Numbered from the stretch's first letter, positions 52,041 through 61,840 are shown. The stretch: DNA of 64,000 nucleotides from Gemmatimonadales bacterium (GCA_019038745.1 JAHOYV010000057.1:1-64000); one strand, 5' to 3'. A program made the numbers and translations. The notes: generated by a model not told the origin, from the letters alone.

Positions 52041-53636
52041 TTATTCATTAAGATGGATGGCCAGGTTCCGGATCGTCACCAGGGTTTGGTCCGGCACCTG
52101 CATCAATTGTCCAGTTTGGGGTCGCCACAAACCGGCCGGTTCACCCTCATCAGTGTTGAGCATGGACCCCACACCCTGGGGCAGGTGTTCAGGAACCAGC
52201 CAGCCGAATTCCAGTACTTCGCTGCGTAATCCCTCTTCTTCGAAAATAAATACGGTAACCTTTGACCGGCCTTCCTTGCGGAACATCCCGTCATCGGAAA
52301 CCGGAGGAAGAACCGTCAGAATGGGAATTCTCTCCAAATCGACCACCAGGTTTCGGACCCTCAGGTGTTTTGACAGGGTAGAAGGAACAATTGACGGGAG
52401 GTCGGGAAAATCCGTGACCCAGGACCGGCGGCCCTCCACTCGATCCAGATCCTTGTTCTTACCCTCCAGAATGTCGGCGAACAACTCAAGATCCCGATGT
52501 CCGCGCAAAACTTCCCCGCCCTGGAACAACACGCTGATCGAGTCGGCCAGTACCACCGGAAAGGCCAGGGCCTGTATCTCCACCAGTTCTGAAGCGGGCT
52601 TTTCCAGTGATTTCAAGGCCCGTTCGTCAGTCAACATCACGTTTTCCAGACGCCGAGCCGGAACCAGTTCCCCATCCAGGGAGAGCCCGAACGCAATGTC
52701 CAGGCGATCGGGATCCCCATACCGTGGATCGGGATTCAGTGCTCGGCCCGACAGAGTCACTCGGCGGTAGGGTGGCTTCAGGTTCCAATCCACCAGATTG
52801 GCTTCGGCCAGGCCGGCCGGCACGAATTCACGTACGATCAGGGCGCAGGTTTCGTCTAAAAGAAGACCCACCGCATCGGGATCCGCCAGAAGCCAGAGTT
52901 CGCCCTCCTGTTCCCGTTGCCGATCCTGATACATGGCGTGATAACTCGACACCAAGGGATGCAAATCGTTCAGCCCAGAATCCGCAGCCTTTAGCCACCA
53001 CTGGTCCTGTTGTCTGAGCAGGCGGATATTCGAGGGACCTCCCTCTATCTCCACTCCGGTAACCGACTGCAGAGGGAACTTGGGTAAGAGTGTCTTGGTA
53101 CGAACCGCCTCCGGCAAGCCGGCCAGCAGTCGCTGGATTTCAAGGGTAACGGGGAAGCAGGATCCGCGGCCGGCCCCCGAAGCATAAACCAGGCCGGTAA
53201 CGGGATTGACGGCCCCCAAGGCCAAGGGAGTCCGTCCCCCATCCCGATCGAAAACAGTCAACCGGATGGCGCCCGGTCCGTTGAATTCGAAGCGTCGATC
53301 CTCCGGTTGGGTCCCCGGCATGAGGGGTCCCCCGGCAGCGGAAGTCAGTTCCCGCAGTGCTTTTTCCAGAGCAGCAGCGTTCACAAAATCCGTCAAGGCG
53401 CCGGTCAAGGTCCAGGTTCCCTCACCGGTCCGATCCAGGCGGTATTGGGCTCCGCCGGTTGTCAGCAAAAACCCTTCTATCTGTTCGGGAGGGTACGGGT
53501 ATAACGGGCCGCCCAGAGTATAATCAAAGGTGGGACCATCGTTCCGGATCTTCCACAACAGGACTAGGGCCAGAATCAGAATCAGGGCCAGAATCCATAC
53601 CGTACGGGATATCCTGCCGAACCTGGCTACCGTCAC
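52041..53636 (-). CDS. DUF4340-type periplasmic protein of a Gld-like ABC system
   Basis: A 531-residue protein with one membrane helix near residues 13-31 and a large periplasmic part. The repeated beta-alpha pattern and segments such as EFNGPGAIRLTVFDRDG and GRGSCFPVTLEI resemble DUF4340 proteins found beside Gld-type ABC genes. GTG at 53636 overlaps the stop of the permease gene (GTGA) and has AAGGGA upstream. It completes a three-gene cassette. Function unknown. Confidence 0.78.
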   Translation of the reverse strand: MTVARFGRISRTVWILALILILALVLLWKIRNDGPTFDYTLGGPLYPYPPEQIEGFLLTTGGAQYRLDRTGEGTWTLTGALTDFVNAAALEKALRELTSAAGGPLMPGTQPEDRRFEFNGPGAIRLTVFDRDGGRTPLALGAVNPVTGLVYASGAGRGSCFPVTLEIQRLLAGLPEAVRTKTLLPKFPLQSVTGVEIEGGPSNIRLLRQQDQWWLKAADSGLNDLHPLVSSYHAMYQDRQREQEGELWLLADPDAVGLLLDETCALIVREFVPAGLAEANLVDWNLKPPYRRVTLSGRALNPDPRYGDPDRLDIAFGLSLDGELVPARRLENVMLTDERALKSLEKPASELVEIQALAFPVVLADSISVLFQGGEVLRGHRDLELFADILEGKNKDLDRVEGRRSWVTDFPDLPSIVPSTLSKHLRVRNLVVDLERIPILTVLPPVSDDGMFRKEGRSKVTVFIFEEEGLRSEVLEFGWLVPEHLPQGVGSMLNTDEGEPAGLWRPQTGQLMQVPDQTLVTIRNLAIHLNE

Positions 53637-55864
53637 AGGGCATTCCCTTCCCGCCGACCACGAAGCATAAAGCCCAGGGCCAGGCTCCCAACCAATATCG
53701 GCCAACCCAAAACCGAACCCCAACCGTACACGTTTTTCTCGGTTGGGGACAGGATCACAGGCTGATTCAGCGGATCGCGGGCCCTTACTTCGATCAGGGT
53801 CTCCTCCCGGGCCAGCCAGCCCATCGTATTGAGCAACAAGTCCCGGTTACCGCCCAGATTGTGGTTGGCGTTGTTGAGGAATTCGGAATTACCGAACACG
53901 GCGAGTCGACCGATGTGCCCGGATTCCAGTTCTTTTTCCACGACCATACCCAAGGGCAGCGGACCCGGGATATCAACGCCCTGATCAAAACGAGCCTGAC
54001 CGGAGAAGCGCGTATCGGGATCGACCTCCCCCCAACTAAGATCGTGGCTCTTGAGAAGGATGGCGCCCTTAATCTGCGGATCCTGATCCCCGATCTGGGC
54101 CAGGGGTTGGGCCAAGGGAAATACCGTGGCCATTCCCTGCAACGTTCGCGCGATCTCGTGATCCCCATAACCGTCCGTAACGACCACGGTTCGGGCACCC
54201 ACGCCGAATTGTTCCCCGCCATTGTCCACCGCCACCAGTACATTCCCGGTCAGATCGACGCGGTAGGAAGCCATCCATTCCACCCAACCGCTGGGAGTGG
54301 GAGGGTCGAAGAGGCCCAGGATCGAACCCCCGCGACCAAGGTGTTTCTCCAGAGCCAGCAGCTCTTCCGAACTTGGGTCGGTGCGGGGCCCGGCCACGAC
54401 CACTACGGCACACTCGGGAGGGACACCGGACAAATCCGGCAAGTAGAGTGAACGCACATCGTAGCCCTGTTCGTTCAGGTTCTCGTAGTAGGTCGAATAA
54501 CCTGGCCGCTCATTACTGTCCAACAAGTGCTCACCGTGCCCAAGCAGATGACAAATCAGGGGCCGGGTATTGGTTGCCATGCGGTAAACGGCATTGATCA
54601 GTGCGCTTTCCTGTGGTTGCAGCACGGTGATGAAGAAGTCACCGACTTCTACCACCAGGGTTCGGGATACCGTTATACCGTACTGCCGGACCAGCTCCAG
54701 TTCCGTTTCAGGATCGACTACCTTGAAACGCAGGGCACCGGTACGTTGGCTACAGGCCTTGAGCAGGACCTCGATGTCGTCCCGGGCCGGGTCCAATCGC
54801 TGGTAGAAAGCATAGATCTGAACATGATCCGGGGCTGCAAAATCGGGCAACTCGGCCTCGGGCAACTCGTCCTTGGGCAACTTGGCCGCGGTCGTTGCGG
54901 CCGAATCGTCCCGGTCCCACCAACTGGCCAGCTCATCGGGCAAAATATCCAGCACCTGCAGGGTTTGAGGGGCTAGACTGTAGCGTTTATTTTCCGTCGC
55001 GTCGTAGGACCAGGGCACATACAGCCCGATGGAATAGATGACAATTGCCAGGGCAATACCCACAAGGGGTGATAACCACAGAAAGATCCGCCGCCGAGCC
55101 GGTAGCCGACGGCCAGCCAGGGCCGCCGAGGCCGCCAGCAGGGGCACCAACGCCATCAGCGTGAAGAAGAGAATATCGCGTGAATCCAGAACTCCCCGGG
55201 AGAATCGTTCAAAGTGGGATAGAAACGACAACTCCCGACAAAACTGACCCAAGGGACCGGGCAGATACGGTTCCAGGGAGCCGACGATAAACAGGGAAAA
55301 GGAAAAGGCAAAAGCCAGGAAATAGGCCACCATCTGATGATTGAAAAGAACCGAGGACAGCACTCCCCAGCCGGCCAGACAGGCAGCCAGCAGCACCAGC
55401 CCGATCATCGCCACAAGGGTCGGTCCCAGCTCGGGATCTCCCATGAACCAAACAACGGCGAAGTAGGCCGAGGATGCCAAGATCAGGATCAACGCGACAC
55501 CCAGGGCCGACATCCATTTGCCCAGCACCCAAATGTGGTCGGCCACCGGCCAGCTGGCGGTCATGTCATAGATCCCCGAACGAAATTCGGGGGCAAATAA
55601 CCGCATGGTTATCGCCGGCATCAAAAGCAGCAGAAAAAGAGTCATGTCCGAAACCAGGGGACGGAACAGACCCTCGGCCAGGTTCATGATGTTCCCACTG
55701 CGCGGGCTTTGCAACGCAGCCAAGGACATATCGCTGTAGGCCAGGAGGAAAACAGTGAAGAAGAGCCCCACCGCCAGGAGAAAACCCATCAGTGAAACAG
55801 GACCCATGGCACTAAGAAAGAAGGCTCCGGTCTCCCGCCGAACGATGGCCAGCAACTGTCTCAT
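53633..55864 (-). CDS. ABC transporter permease fused to a GldG-like auxiliary domain
   Basis: A 743-residue fusion. The first 270 residues are an ABC-2 permease with six predicted membrane helices (MRQLLAIVRRETGAFF, MRLFAPEFRSGIYDMTASWP). Residues about 300-700 form a GldG-type extracytoplasmic domain with CHLLGHGEHLLDSN and VVVVAGPRTDPSSEELLAL. A final membrane helix closes the protein. In gliding Bacteroidota these are separate GldF and GldG proteins; here they are one. The ATG at 55864 overlaps the stop of the ATPase gene. Confidence 0.88.
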   Translation of the reverse strand: MRQLLAIVRRETGAFFLSAMGPVSLMGFLLAVGLFFTVFLLAYSDMSLAALQSPRSGNIMNLAEGLFRPLVSDMTLFLLLLMPAITMRLFAPEFRSGIYDMTASWPVADHIWVLGKWMSALGVALILILASSAYFAVVWFMGDPELGPTLVAMIGLVLLAACLAGWGVLSSVLFNHQMVAYFLAFAFSFSLFIVGSLEPYLPGPLGQFCRELSFLSHFERFSRGVLDSRDILFFTLMALVPLLAASAALAGRRLPARRRIFLWLSPLVGIALAIVIYSIGLYVPWSYDATENKRYSLAPQTLQVLDILPDELASWWDRDDSAATTAAKLPKDELPEAELPDFAAPDHVQIYAFYQRLDPARDDIEVLLKACSQRTGALRFKVVDPETELELVRQYGITVSRTLVVEVGDFFITVLQPQESALINAVYRMATNTRPLICHLLGHGEHLLDSNERPGYSTYYENLNEQGYDVRSLYLPDLSGVPPECAVVVVAGPRTDPSSEELLALEKHLGRGGSILGLFDPPTPSGWVEWMASYRVDLTGNVLVAVDNGGEQFGVGARTVVVTDGYGDHEIARTLQGMATVFPLAQPLAQIGDQDPQIKGAILLKSHDLSWGEVDPDTRFSGQARFDQGVDIPGPLPLGMVVEKELESGHIGRLAVFGNSEFLNNANHNLGGNRDLLLNTMGWLAREETLIEVRARDPLNQPVILSPTEKNVYGWGSVLGWPILVGSLALGFMLRGRREGNAL

Positions 55865-56841
55865 TCGCCCTCCTTTTCGGACTGACGCAGCTCACGATCG
55901 GCCCCGGTCAACCGCAGGAAAAGATCTTCCAGCGAAGGTCCCTTGTCGGGAATGCCTTGAATATCCTGGATGTTCTGCAGCTTACCGCCGGCGGCCAGCA
56001 CCGAATCAACCAACTTGGGTCGAATCTCCACCGGATTGCCCGCAATAACCACTTCGGCTCCCTGCTCCGTGGCTCTCAATTCTTCCACACCCGCCACTTG
56101 GGCCAGGGCCTTCAGCACTGCCTCGCGATCCCCGTCCCAACTCAAGGTCACTTGTCGGCCGGAGACGGGAGAAAGACCAGCGGAAGCAAGTCGTTCGGTA
56201 CTGTCCTGCCCCACCAGTCGGCCATGGTCCAGGATCAGAACCCGCTCACAGATTTCGCTTACCTCGGTCAGGATATGGCTGCTCAGCAAAACCGTGCGCT
56301 GACCCCGGAAACTCCGAATCAATTCCCTGATTTCGACAATCTGCTGGGGATCCAGGCCGCTGGAAGGTTCATCCAGAATCAGCACGTCAGGATCACCGAT
56401 CAACGCCTGGGCCAGACCTACCCGTTTGCGGTATCCGTGTGAGAGATGGCCCGCAGGCTTATATACTACCGCTCCCAGACCCGTCAGGTCGATGACACGA
56501 TCCATTTCGGCCACCAGCCTGGTCTGTTCAATCCCCTTGATCTCCGCCACGAAGCGCAGGAGGGAATTGACCTTCTGTTCGGGATAAAGAGCAACCTGTT
56601 CGGGAAGGAAACCGACACGGCGGCGCACGGAAATGGGTTCATCCAGGACATCGTGTCCCCCGACCTTGGCCGTCCCGGAGCTGGGAGCCAGAGAGCAGGT
56701 CAGGATTTTCATGGTAGTCGATTTCCCAGCCCCGTTGGGACCAAGAAACCCCACCACTTCTCCCTCTCCCACGGAAAAACAAAGATCATCCAAGGCCAAG
56801 GTGTTGCCGAAACGGCGGGTCAGTCCTACAACCTCAATCAT
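55861..56841 (-). CDS. ABC transporter ATP-binding protein (GldA/NatA type)
   Basis: A 326-residue ATPase that powers the ABC-2 permease. Walker A GPNGAGKST is near residue 36, the signature LSHGYRKRVGLAQAL near 138, Walker B VLILDEPSSGLDP and H-loop SSHIL. The extra 100-residue C-terminal part resembles DUF4162-type regulatory tails. ATG at 56841 has GGGGAAG upstream; longer upstream frame is not supported. Its 3' end overlaps the permease start. Confidence 0.93.
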   Translation of the reverse strand: MIEVVGLTRRFGNTLALDDLCFSVGEGEVVGFLGPNGAGKSTTMKILTCSLAPSSGTAKVGGHDVLDEPISVRRRVGFLPEQVALYPEQKVNSLLRFVAEIKGIEQTRLVAEMDRVIDLTGLGAVVYKPAGHLSHGYRKRVGLAQALIGDPDVLILDEPSSGLDPQQIVEIRELIRSFRGQRTVLLSSHILTEVSEICERVLILDHGRLVGQDSTERLASAGLSPVSGRQVTLSWDGDREAVLKALAQVAGVEELRATEQGAEVVIAGNPVEIRPKLVDSVLAAGGKLQNIQDIQGIPDKGPSLEDLFLRLTGADRELRQSEKEGE

Positions 56842-56888
56842 GTTACTTCCCCGGGTTAGGCGACTGAATTCATCCGCATCTTTTCTGC

Positions 56889-57896
56889 TCAAGGAGCCGT
56901 CCAGCGCAACAACGTGGCTCCCCAAGTGAAGCCTGCCCCGAAGGCGCAAAGGACCACCAAGGACCCTTCCTTGAGCCTACCCTCCTCGTAGGAAACCCGC
57001 AGAGCCGAGGGAATGCTGGCGGCTGTCGTGTTACCGAAGCGGTCGATGGTAACAGCTACCTGGCTGTCCTCCAGGCCCACCCTGCGCTGGGCGGCTTGGA
57101 TGATCCGGATATTGGCCTGATGGGGCACAAAGAGATCAACATCCTGGCCGGTGAAACCGTTCTTCTGAACGATCTCTTTGGTGATGCCCGCCATGCCCCG
57201 AACCGCGAACTTATACACATCGCGACCCTCTTGGTAGACGTAGTGCATATTTTTTTCGACCGTTTCGAGGGTAGGCGGATTCAGACTGCCGCCTCCGGTC
57301 ATGTGCAGGTACTTGGCACCCGAACCGTCGATGTGGTGAATCGCATCCAGAATTCCCCCGCGGGATTCGTCGATTCGCTCTACCACCACGGCCCCCGCTC
57401 CATCCCCAAAAAGGATGCATGTGTTACGGTCTTCCCAGTCCAGGATGGAAGACATGATCTCGGTGCCGATGACCAGGACGCGTCTGACATGGCCGGTTTC
57501 AATCTGGGCCCGGGCATTCTGAAGGGCAAAGATGAATCCGCTACAGGCTGCTTCCAGATCATAGCCCCAAGCGTTTTTGGCGCCCAACATATCCTGGATA
57601 AGACATGCTGTCGCCGGAAAGAGCATATCCGGAGTCACGGTCGGCACGATGATCAGGTCCACATCCAGGGGAGTCAGGCCCGCGTGCTCCAGGGCATGCT
57701 CGGCAGCCTTGGCGCCGTGAAAGGAGGCACCGATACCTTTTTCAGCAATGCGGCGCTCCTTGATACCCGTTCGCTCGACAATCCATTCTGCGTTGGTGTC
57801 GACCATTTTCTCAAGATCTGCGTTGGTCAGTTTCTTTTCGGGAAAACTCATGCCCACGCCGGTGATCCCGGCGGTGTACAGCGTCCTTGCGGCCAT
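56889..57896 (-). CDS. fabH: 3-oxoacyl-ACP synthase III
   Basis: Condenses an acyl-CoA with malonyl-ACP to start fatty acid synthesis. The 335-residue thiolase-fold enzyme has the catalytic Cys in LEAACSGF, His in PHQAN and Asn in GNTTAASIP, the complete triad, plus WIVERTGIKERR near residue 38. ATG at 57896 follows GGGAGGATCG. Its leader holds two small hairpins (57931-57945 and 57968-57987). It lies beyond the terminator of the ribosomal operon, so it has its own promoter. Confidence 0.95.
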   Translation of the reverse strand: MAARTLYTAGITGVGMSFPEKKLTNADLEKMVDTNAEWIVERTGIKERRIAEKGIGASFHGAKAAEHALEHAGLTPLDVDLIIVPTVTPDMLFPATACLIQDMLGAKNAWGYDLEAACSGFIFALQNARAQIETGHVRRVLVIGTEIMSSILDWEDRNTCILFGDGAGAVVVERIDESRGGILDAIHHIDGSGAKYLHMTGGGSLNPPTLETVEKNMHYVYQEGRDVYKFAVRGMAGITKEIVQKNGFTGQDVDLFVPHQANIRIIQAAQRRVGLEDSQVAVTIDRFGNTTAASIPSALRVSYEEGRLKEGSLVVLCAFGAGFTWGATLLRWTAP

Positions 57897-57930
57897 GAAA
57901 CGATCCTCCCATGAATGCGATTACCCGTTG

Positions 57931-57987
57931 ACCGGCAAAGCCGGTGCAACCATTTAATCGCGGATATACGGAACCGCCAGGTTCCGT
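57931..57987 (-). promoter_or_regulatory. two hairpins in the fabH leader
   Basis: ACCGGC-AAA-GCCGGT (57931-57945) and ACGGAACC-GCCA-GGTTCCGT (57968-57987) are both perfect. No T-run follows on the minus strand. They could be operators or leader structures for fabH, whose start is at 57896. The stretch 57988-58090 shows no gene. Confidence 0.45.
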
Positions 57988-58090
57988 CCGGAAAATCCAA
58001 AAGATGCCGTGAAGTTAGGTCAATTCAGCCGGGGGATCAACCCGGATCTGTCCCCCGGAATTTGTCGCCCTTGCTTCCCCATGCCCAGAT

Positions 58091-58126
58091 AAAAAATCGC
58101 CCCCCGGAGAGCTGTTCCGAGGGGCG
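58091..58126 (-). terminator. intrinsic terminator of the ribosomal/rpoA operon
   Basis: On the minus strand an 11-bp GC-rich stem (one mismatch) around a short loop is followed by six T residues. It lies 25 bp after the rplQ stop, closing the secY-rplQ cluster. Confidence 0.85.
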
Positions 58127-58150
58127 GATTCTTTGGGGAAGGAAAAAGAG

Positions 58151-58744
58151 CTAGTCTTCCTTCTTCTCCACATCGTCAACCACGTCGGTTGCCGTCTCGT
58201 CGGTTTCTTCAGCGATCGGAGTCTCGGCAGCAGCCTCGACGGTCTCGTCGGCAGTTTCTTCGACGGTCTCCGCTGAGACATCTTGTGAAGCCTCAATCAG
58301 CGCGGCCTTGGCCTCTGCCTTTTCCTCGGCCTTCAGAATCCGGCGTGCGCGCGAACGCTTGGCGGAATCCTTCACCGTGGGTTTGGCCTTGCCGTCTACC
58401 AGTTCCAGAATCGCCAGTTCTGCATTATCGCCCTTGCGGGGACCCAGACGCATAATCCGCGTGTAACCACCGGGTCGCTCGGTATAACGGGGTCCGATCT
58501 CCTCGAAAAGCTTCTGCAGAACGCCAGGTTCGTAGATCTTCCGCGCCGCCTGGCGACGGGAATGCAGATCACCAGCCTTGGCGAACGTTATCAATTTTTC
58601 AGCCAGGGAACGAGCTTCCTTGGCCTTCGGCACGGTGGTAGTGATCCGCTCGTTCTTGAACAAGGCGGTTACCAGGTTGCGGTACAGCGCTTTCCGGTGG
58701 GCCGGCGTGCGATTCAGCTTCCGTCCGCTGACATTGTGTCGCAT
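58151..58744 (-). CDS. rplQ: 50S ribosomal protein L17 with a long acidic C-terminal extension
   Basis: A large-subunit ribosomal protein. Residues 1-122 match bacterial L17: [36 protein letters not shown] and [18 protein letters not shown] further 75 residues follow, first basic (KRSRARRIL), then Ala/Glu/Thr-rich and strongly acidic, ending DDVEKKED. Most L17 proteins stop near 120 residues. It is the last gene of the alpha cluster. Confidence 0.96.
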   Translation of the reverse strand: MRHNVSGRKLNRTPAHRKALYRNLVTALFKNERITTTVPKAKEARSLAEKLITFAKAGDLHSRRQAARKIYEPGVLQKLFEEIGPRYTERPGGYTRIMRLGPRKGDNAELAILELVDGKAKPTVKDSAKRSRARRILKAEEKAEAKAALIEASQDVSAETVEETADETVEAAAETPIAEETDETATDVVDDVEKKED

Positions 58745-58809
58745 GACTCATTCCATCCTTTATCCATCATCCGGCGCCGGTTCTGCCGACGGCGGGGTTA
58801 GCGGACCGG

Positions 58810-59808
58810 CTACTGGCCGGCACTTTCACGAACCTTGTCGGCGATTTCCGCGTCGAAGGACATACCAAAAGTCAATTCCATGCCTTCGAGGATTTCCCCG
58901 ATTTCATTCAGGCTCTTGCGGCCGAAGTTGCGGAACTTGAGCATCTCCTGTTCGCTCCTGGTCACCAGGTCGAACAGGGTCTTGATGTGGCCCGACTTCA
59001 AGCAGTTGGCCGATCGGACCGAGAGCTCGAGTTCTTCCACATTACGCGAAAGCAGTTCCACGATACGGACCTGCTCCTCGTTCACTTCCACTTCCTGGGC
59101 GTCGATGGGCGCCTCGTCGAAGTTGATGAACATCTGGAGCTGATCCTTGAGGATCTTGGCCGAGAAACCGATGGCATCTTCCGGACGCGCAGCGCCGTTA
59201 GTAGTGATGCCCAGGATCAGCTTGTCATAATCGGTCCGCTGACCCACACGAGTATCTTCCACCCGGAAACTGACTTTCAGCACAGGCGAAAAATTGGTGT
59301 CCATGCGGATGATGCCGATTACCTCGTCACTGATCTGATGGCTTTCCCGATCTACATATCCTCGACCGGTATCGATGAAGATCTTGGCGCTGAAATCCGA
59401 TTTCTCAGTGATTTCACAAATTACATGGTCAGGATTGGCGACCTCCAGATCCGGATCCCCGGTGATCAGGGCAGCGGTCACGGCACCCGGGCCGGTCGCC
59501 TCGATGTTGGCCCATCCGGAGGGCACATCAGACATTTTGAAGGCAACCTGCTTGAGATTCAGAACGATATCGGTGACGTCCTCAAGAACGCCGGGAACCG
59601 TACTCAACTCGTGCTTCACGCCTTCGATCTGCACGGCTGCGATCCCGTGTCCGTGAATGGAGGACAACAAGGTTCTACGCAGCGCGTTGCCCAAGGTGTG
59701 GCCAAAGCCCCTCTCCAACGGGGAGATCTCCAGCTCGGCAAAGGTATCGGTCTGGGTTTCCCGATTCACCTTCACCCCTTCGGGCATCATCATGTTGACC
59801 CATTTCAT
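58810..59808 (-). CDS. rpoA: DNA-directed RNA polymerase alpha subunit
   Basis: Core polymerase subunit of 332 residues. The N-terminal dimerisation domain includes LERGFGHTLGNALRRTLLSS and the C-terminal domain (about residues 255-320) has LSVRSANCLK and FGRKSLNEI, which contact DNA and activators. Gene order between rpsD and rplQ is canonical. Confidence 0.97.
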   Translation of the reverse strand: MKWVNMMMPEGVKVNRETQTDTFAELEISPLERGFGHTLGNALRRTLLSSIHGHGIAAVQIEGVKHELSTVPGVLEDVTDIVLNLKQVAFKMSDVPSGWANIEATGPGAVTAALITGDPDLEVANPDHVICEITEKSDFSAKIFIDTGRGYVDRESHQISDEVIGIIRMDTNFSPVLKVSFRVEDTRVGQRTDYDKLILGITTNGAARPEDAIGFSAKILKDQLQMFINFDEAPIDAQEVEVNEEQVRIVELLSRNVEELELSVRSANCLKSGHIKTLFDLVTRSEQEMLKFRNFGRKSLNEIGEILEGMELTFGMSFDAEIADKVRESAGQ

Positions 59809-59841
59809 AAACTATTCCATCCCTTCGGCTCAGGTTAAGCC

Positions 59842-60471
59842 TTACTTCGAGTAGAGCTCCACGATCAGGTTTTCCTGGATCGGGATGGGCAGGTCACTCA
59901 GTTGGGGCTCGACCAGCAGCCGGCCTTCGATTTTCTTTGGATCGGCCTCGATGAACGGCAGCCTATCACGTTTCGCGTTGTCCTTCAGGGACTCCACGAT
60001 TTGCGGGATGTTATGGCTCTTGGGCCGGATGGCCACGGTCTCGCCGACCTTGACCTGGCGGCTGGGAATATCACAAATCCCTCCATTGACCAGCACGTGC
60101 TTGTGCCGAATCAACTGCCGGGCCGAAGACCGGGAAGGAGCAAAGCCCAGACGGTAAAGGACGTTGTCCAGGCGCTTTTCCAGAAGGTTGAAAAGGTTCT
60201 CACCTGTCGCGCCTTTCCGGCGGTTCGCTTCCGCGAAATACAACCGGAATTGACGCTCCAGAACGCCGTAGATTGAACGGACTTTCTGCTTCTCGCGAAG
60301 CTGAAGTTTGTAGTCCGAGGGTTTACGCCCACGACGACGGCCATGCTCGCCCGGGCCATAGGGCCGGCGATCCATGGCGCAGCTACTGCTTTGGCAGCGC
60401 TCGCCCTTGAGATAGAGCTTCATCCCCTCACGACGGCAAAGCTTGCACTTCGCCTCGGTATACCTGGCCAT
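59842..60471 (-). CDS. rpsD: 30S ribosomal protein S4
   Basis: A 209-residue primary 16S rRNA-binding protein. MARYTEAKCKLCRREGMKLY with four Cys (CKLC, C at 26 and 32) suggests the zinc-binding C+ form. EKRLDNVLYRLGFA and the S4 RNA-binding domain (ARQLIRHKHVLVNG) follow. It lies between rpsK and rpoA as usual. Confidence 0.97.
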   Translation of the reverse strand: MARYTEAKCKLCRREGMKLYLKGERCQSSSCAMDRRPYGPGEHGRRRGRKPSDYKLQLREKQKVRSIYGVLERQFRLYFAEANRRKGATGENLFNLLEKRLDNVLYRLGFAPSRSSARQLIRHKHVLVNGGICDIPSRQVKVGETVAIRPKSHNIPQIVESLKDNAKRDRLPFIEADPKKIEGRLLVEPQLSDLPIPIQENLIVELYSK

Positions 60472-60527
60472 TGAATCGAACCTCCTGCACGGCAGCGGAT
60501 CTCAACCGGGCCGCGCACTGGTTAATG

Positions 60528-60932
60528 TTACAGCCGACGGCGCTTTTTAGGCCGGCAGCCGTTGTGCGGAATAGCGGTGCAGTCCTTGATCCGGGTTACT
60601 TCCAGGCCCTCGGCCTTCAAGCTGCGCAGGGCAGCTTCACGGCCGGAACCAGGGCCTTTAACCCAAACCTCAACCTTCCTCATCCCACCGCCGATTACTT
60701 CCTGGGCGCAGAAACGCGCAGCCAGCTGGGCGGCAAAGGCAGTGCTTTTACGGCTGCCCTTGTAACGGCCCTGGTGTCCACCGGACGACCAGGTAATCAC
60801 GTTGCCCTGAAGATCGGACATGGTAATGAGGGTGTTGTTGAAACTGGACTTGACGTGGGCGACACCCACGGAATCCAGCTTCTTTTTTTTGGACTTGCGC
60901 GCCTTAACCTGCTTGTCCTTGGCAGTCGCCAC
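60528..60932 (-). CDS. rpsK: 30S ribosomal protein S11
   Basis: A 134-residue small-subunit platform protein. [38 protein letters not shown] and the C-terminal [18 protein letters not shown] are the family's conserved blocks. The N-terminus is basic. It lies 28 bp after rpsM. Confidence 0.97.
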   Translation of the reverse strand: MATAKDKQVKARKSKKKKLDSVGVAHVKSSFNNTLITMSDLQGNVITWSSGGHQGRYKGSRKSTAFAAQLAARFCAQEVIGGGMRKVEVWVKGPGSGREAALRSLKAEGLEVTRIKDCTAIPHNGCRPKKRRRL

Positions 60933-60960
60933 TTCAAACCTCCTGGAAGATTAAATCTTC

Positions 60961-61329
60961 CTACTTTTTCTTGCCGCCAGGGCGGCTCTTGGGACCTTTT
61001 CGGGTCCGAGCGTTGTTCTTCGTGTTCTGGCCCCTGCAAGGCAGCTTGCGCCTGTGCCTCAGGCCCCGGTAACATCCGATGTCCATTAGACGTTGGATGT
61101 TCATTGAGTTTTCGGTACGCAAGGTACCTTCGACTCGATATTCCTTGTCGAGGATACTGATGATCGACCGCGTCTGCTCTTCGGTCAAATCCCGAGTTTT
61201 GGTCTCGGGATCGATCTTGGCCTTGACGCAGATCTCTTCAGCCCGGAAGTCTCCGATGCCGAAAATATACGTCAACGAGGTCCCGACCCTCTTGTTGTTA
61301 GGAATATCCACACCGGCAATTCGTGCCAC
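60961..61329 (-). CDS. rpsM: 30S ribosomal protein S13
   Basis: A 122-residue head protein of the small subunit that contacts the P-site t[23 protein letters not shown] opens it; [20 protein letters not shown] and the basic tail [15 protein letters not shown] are typical. It lies between rpmJ and rpsK in canonical order. Confidence 0.97.
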   Translation of the reverse strand: MARIAGVDIPNNKRVGTSLTYIFGIGDFRAEEICVKAKIDPETKTRDLTEEQTRSIISILDKEYRVEGTLRTENSMNIQRLMDIGCYRGLRHRRKLPCRGQNTKNNARTRKGPKSRPGGKKK

Positions 61330-61406
61330 TATGGCCCCTTTCGTCCTGTTCCGTTCCCGGAGCGCCGAGCTTCATGCCAGCGCTTGGCCGAAAACTCCTG
61401 CTGAAA

Positions 61407-61520
61407 CTAACCCTGGCGCTGCTTGTGCCTGCGATTGATGCAGATGACCCGCACAACACCTTTGCGGCGAATAACTTTGCACTTCGAGCAAATTTTCTTC
61501 ACCGAGCTACGAACCTTCAT
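61407..61520 (-). CDS. rpmJ: 50S ribosomal protein L36
   Basis: A 37-residue large-subunit protein. It reads [20 protein letters not shown] and then [17 protein letters not shown]. Three Cys and one His (CSKC, C27, H33) form the zinc site, so this is the C+ form. GGGAGG precedes the ATG at 61520. Position between infA and rpsM is canonical. Confidence 0.96.
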   Translation of the reverse strand: MKVRSSVKKICSKCKVIRRKGVVRVICINRRHKQRQG

Positions 61521-61571
61521 GATGCCTCCCGGCCCGGTCTGCGCGGAAACGCACACCTGGCCCTGTCTTAA

Positions 61572-61790
61572 CTATTTGTAACGATACGTGATCCGGCCCC
61601 GGGTCAGATCGTACGGGGACAACTCCACCGTAACCTTGTCACCCGGTAGAATGCGTATGAAGTGCATCCGCATCTTTCCGGAAACGTGGGCCAAAACCAC
61701 GTGCTCGTTTTCCAATTCTACCCGGAACATGGCGTTGGGCAGGGCCTCCAGGACCGTTCCCTCTACGCTGATTCCTTCTTCCTTCGCCAT
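61572..61790 (-). CDS. infA: translation initiation factor IF-1
   Basis: A 72-residue OB-fold factor that binds the ribosomal A site during initiation. [20 protein letters not shown] and [20 protein letters not shown] then [15 protein letters not shown] are the family blocks. ATG at 61790 gives the standard length; an open frame 14 codons longer lacks support. Confidence 0.97.
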   Translation of the reverse strand: MAKEEGISVEGTVLEALPNAMFRVELENEHVVLAHVSGKMRMHFIRILPGDKVTVELSPYDLTRGRITYRYK

Positions 61791-61840
61791 TTCCCACACC
61801 TTTCGGGCCGGACCGGTTTCCGTCGGCCTCATTCCGATGA

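Noticed and set aside
61791-61832. Upstream extension of infA to an earlier start
   Set aside because: IF-1 is normally 72 residues and the ATG at 61790 gives exactly that; the extension would overlap the end of map.
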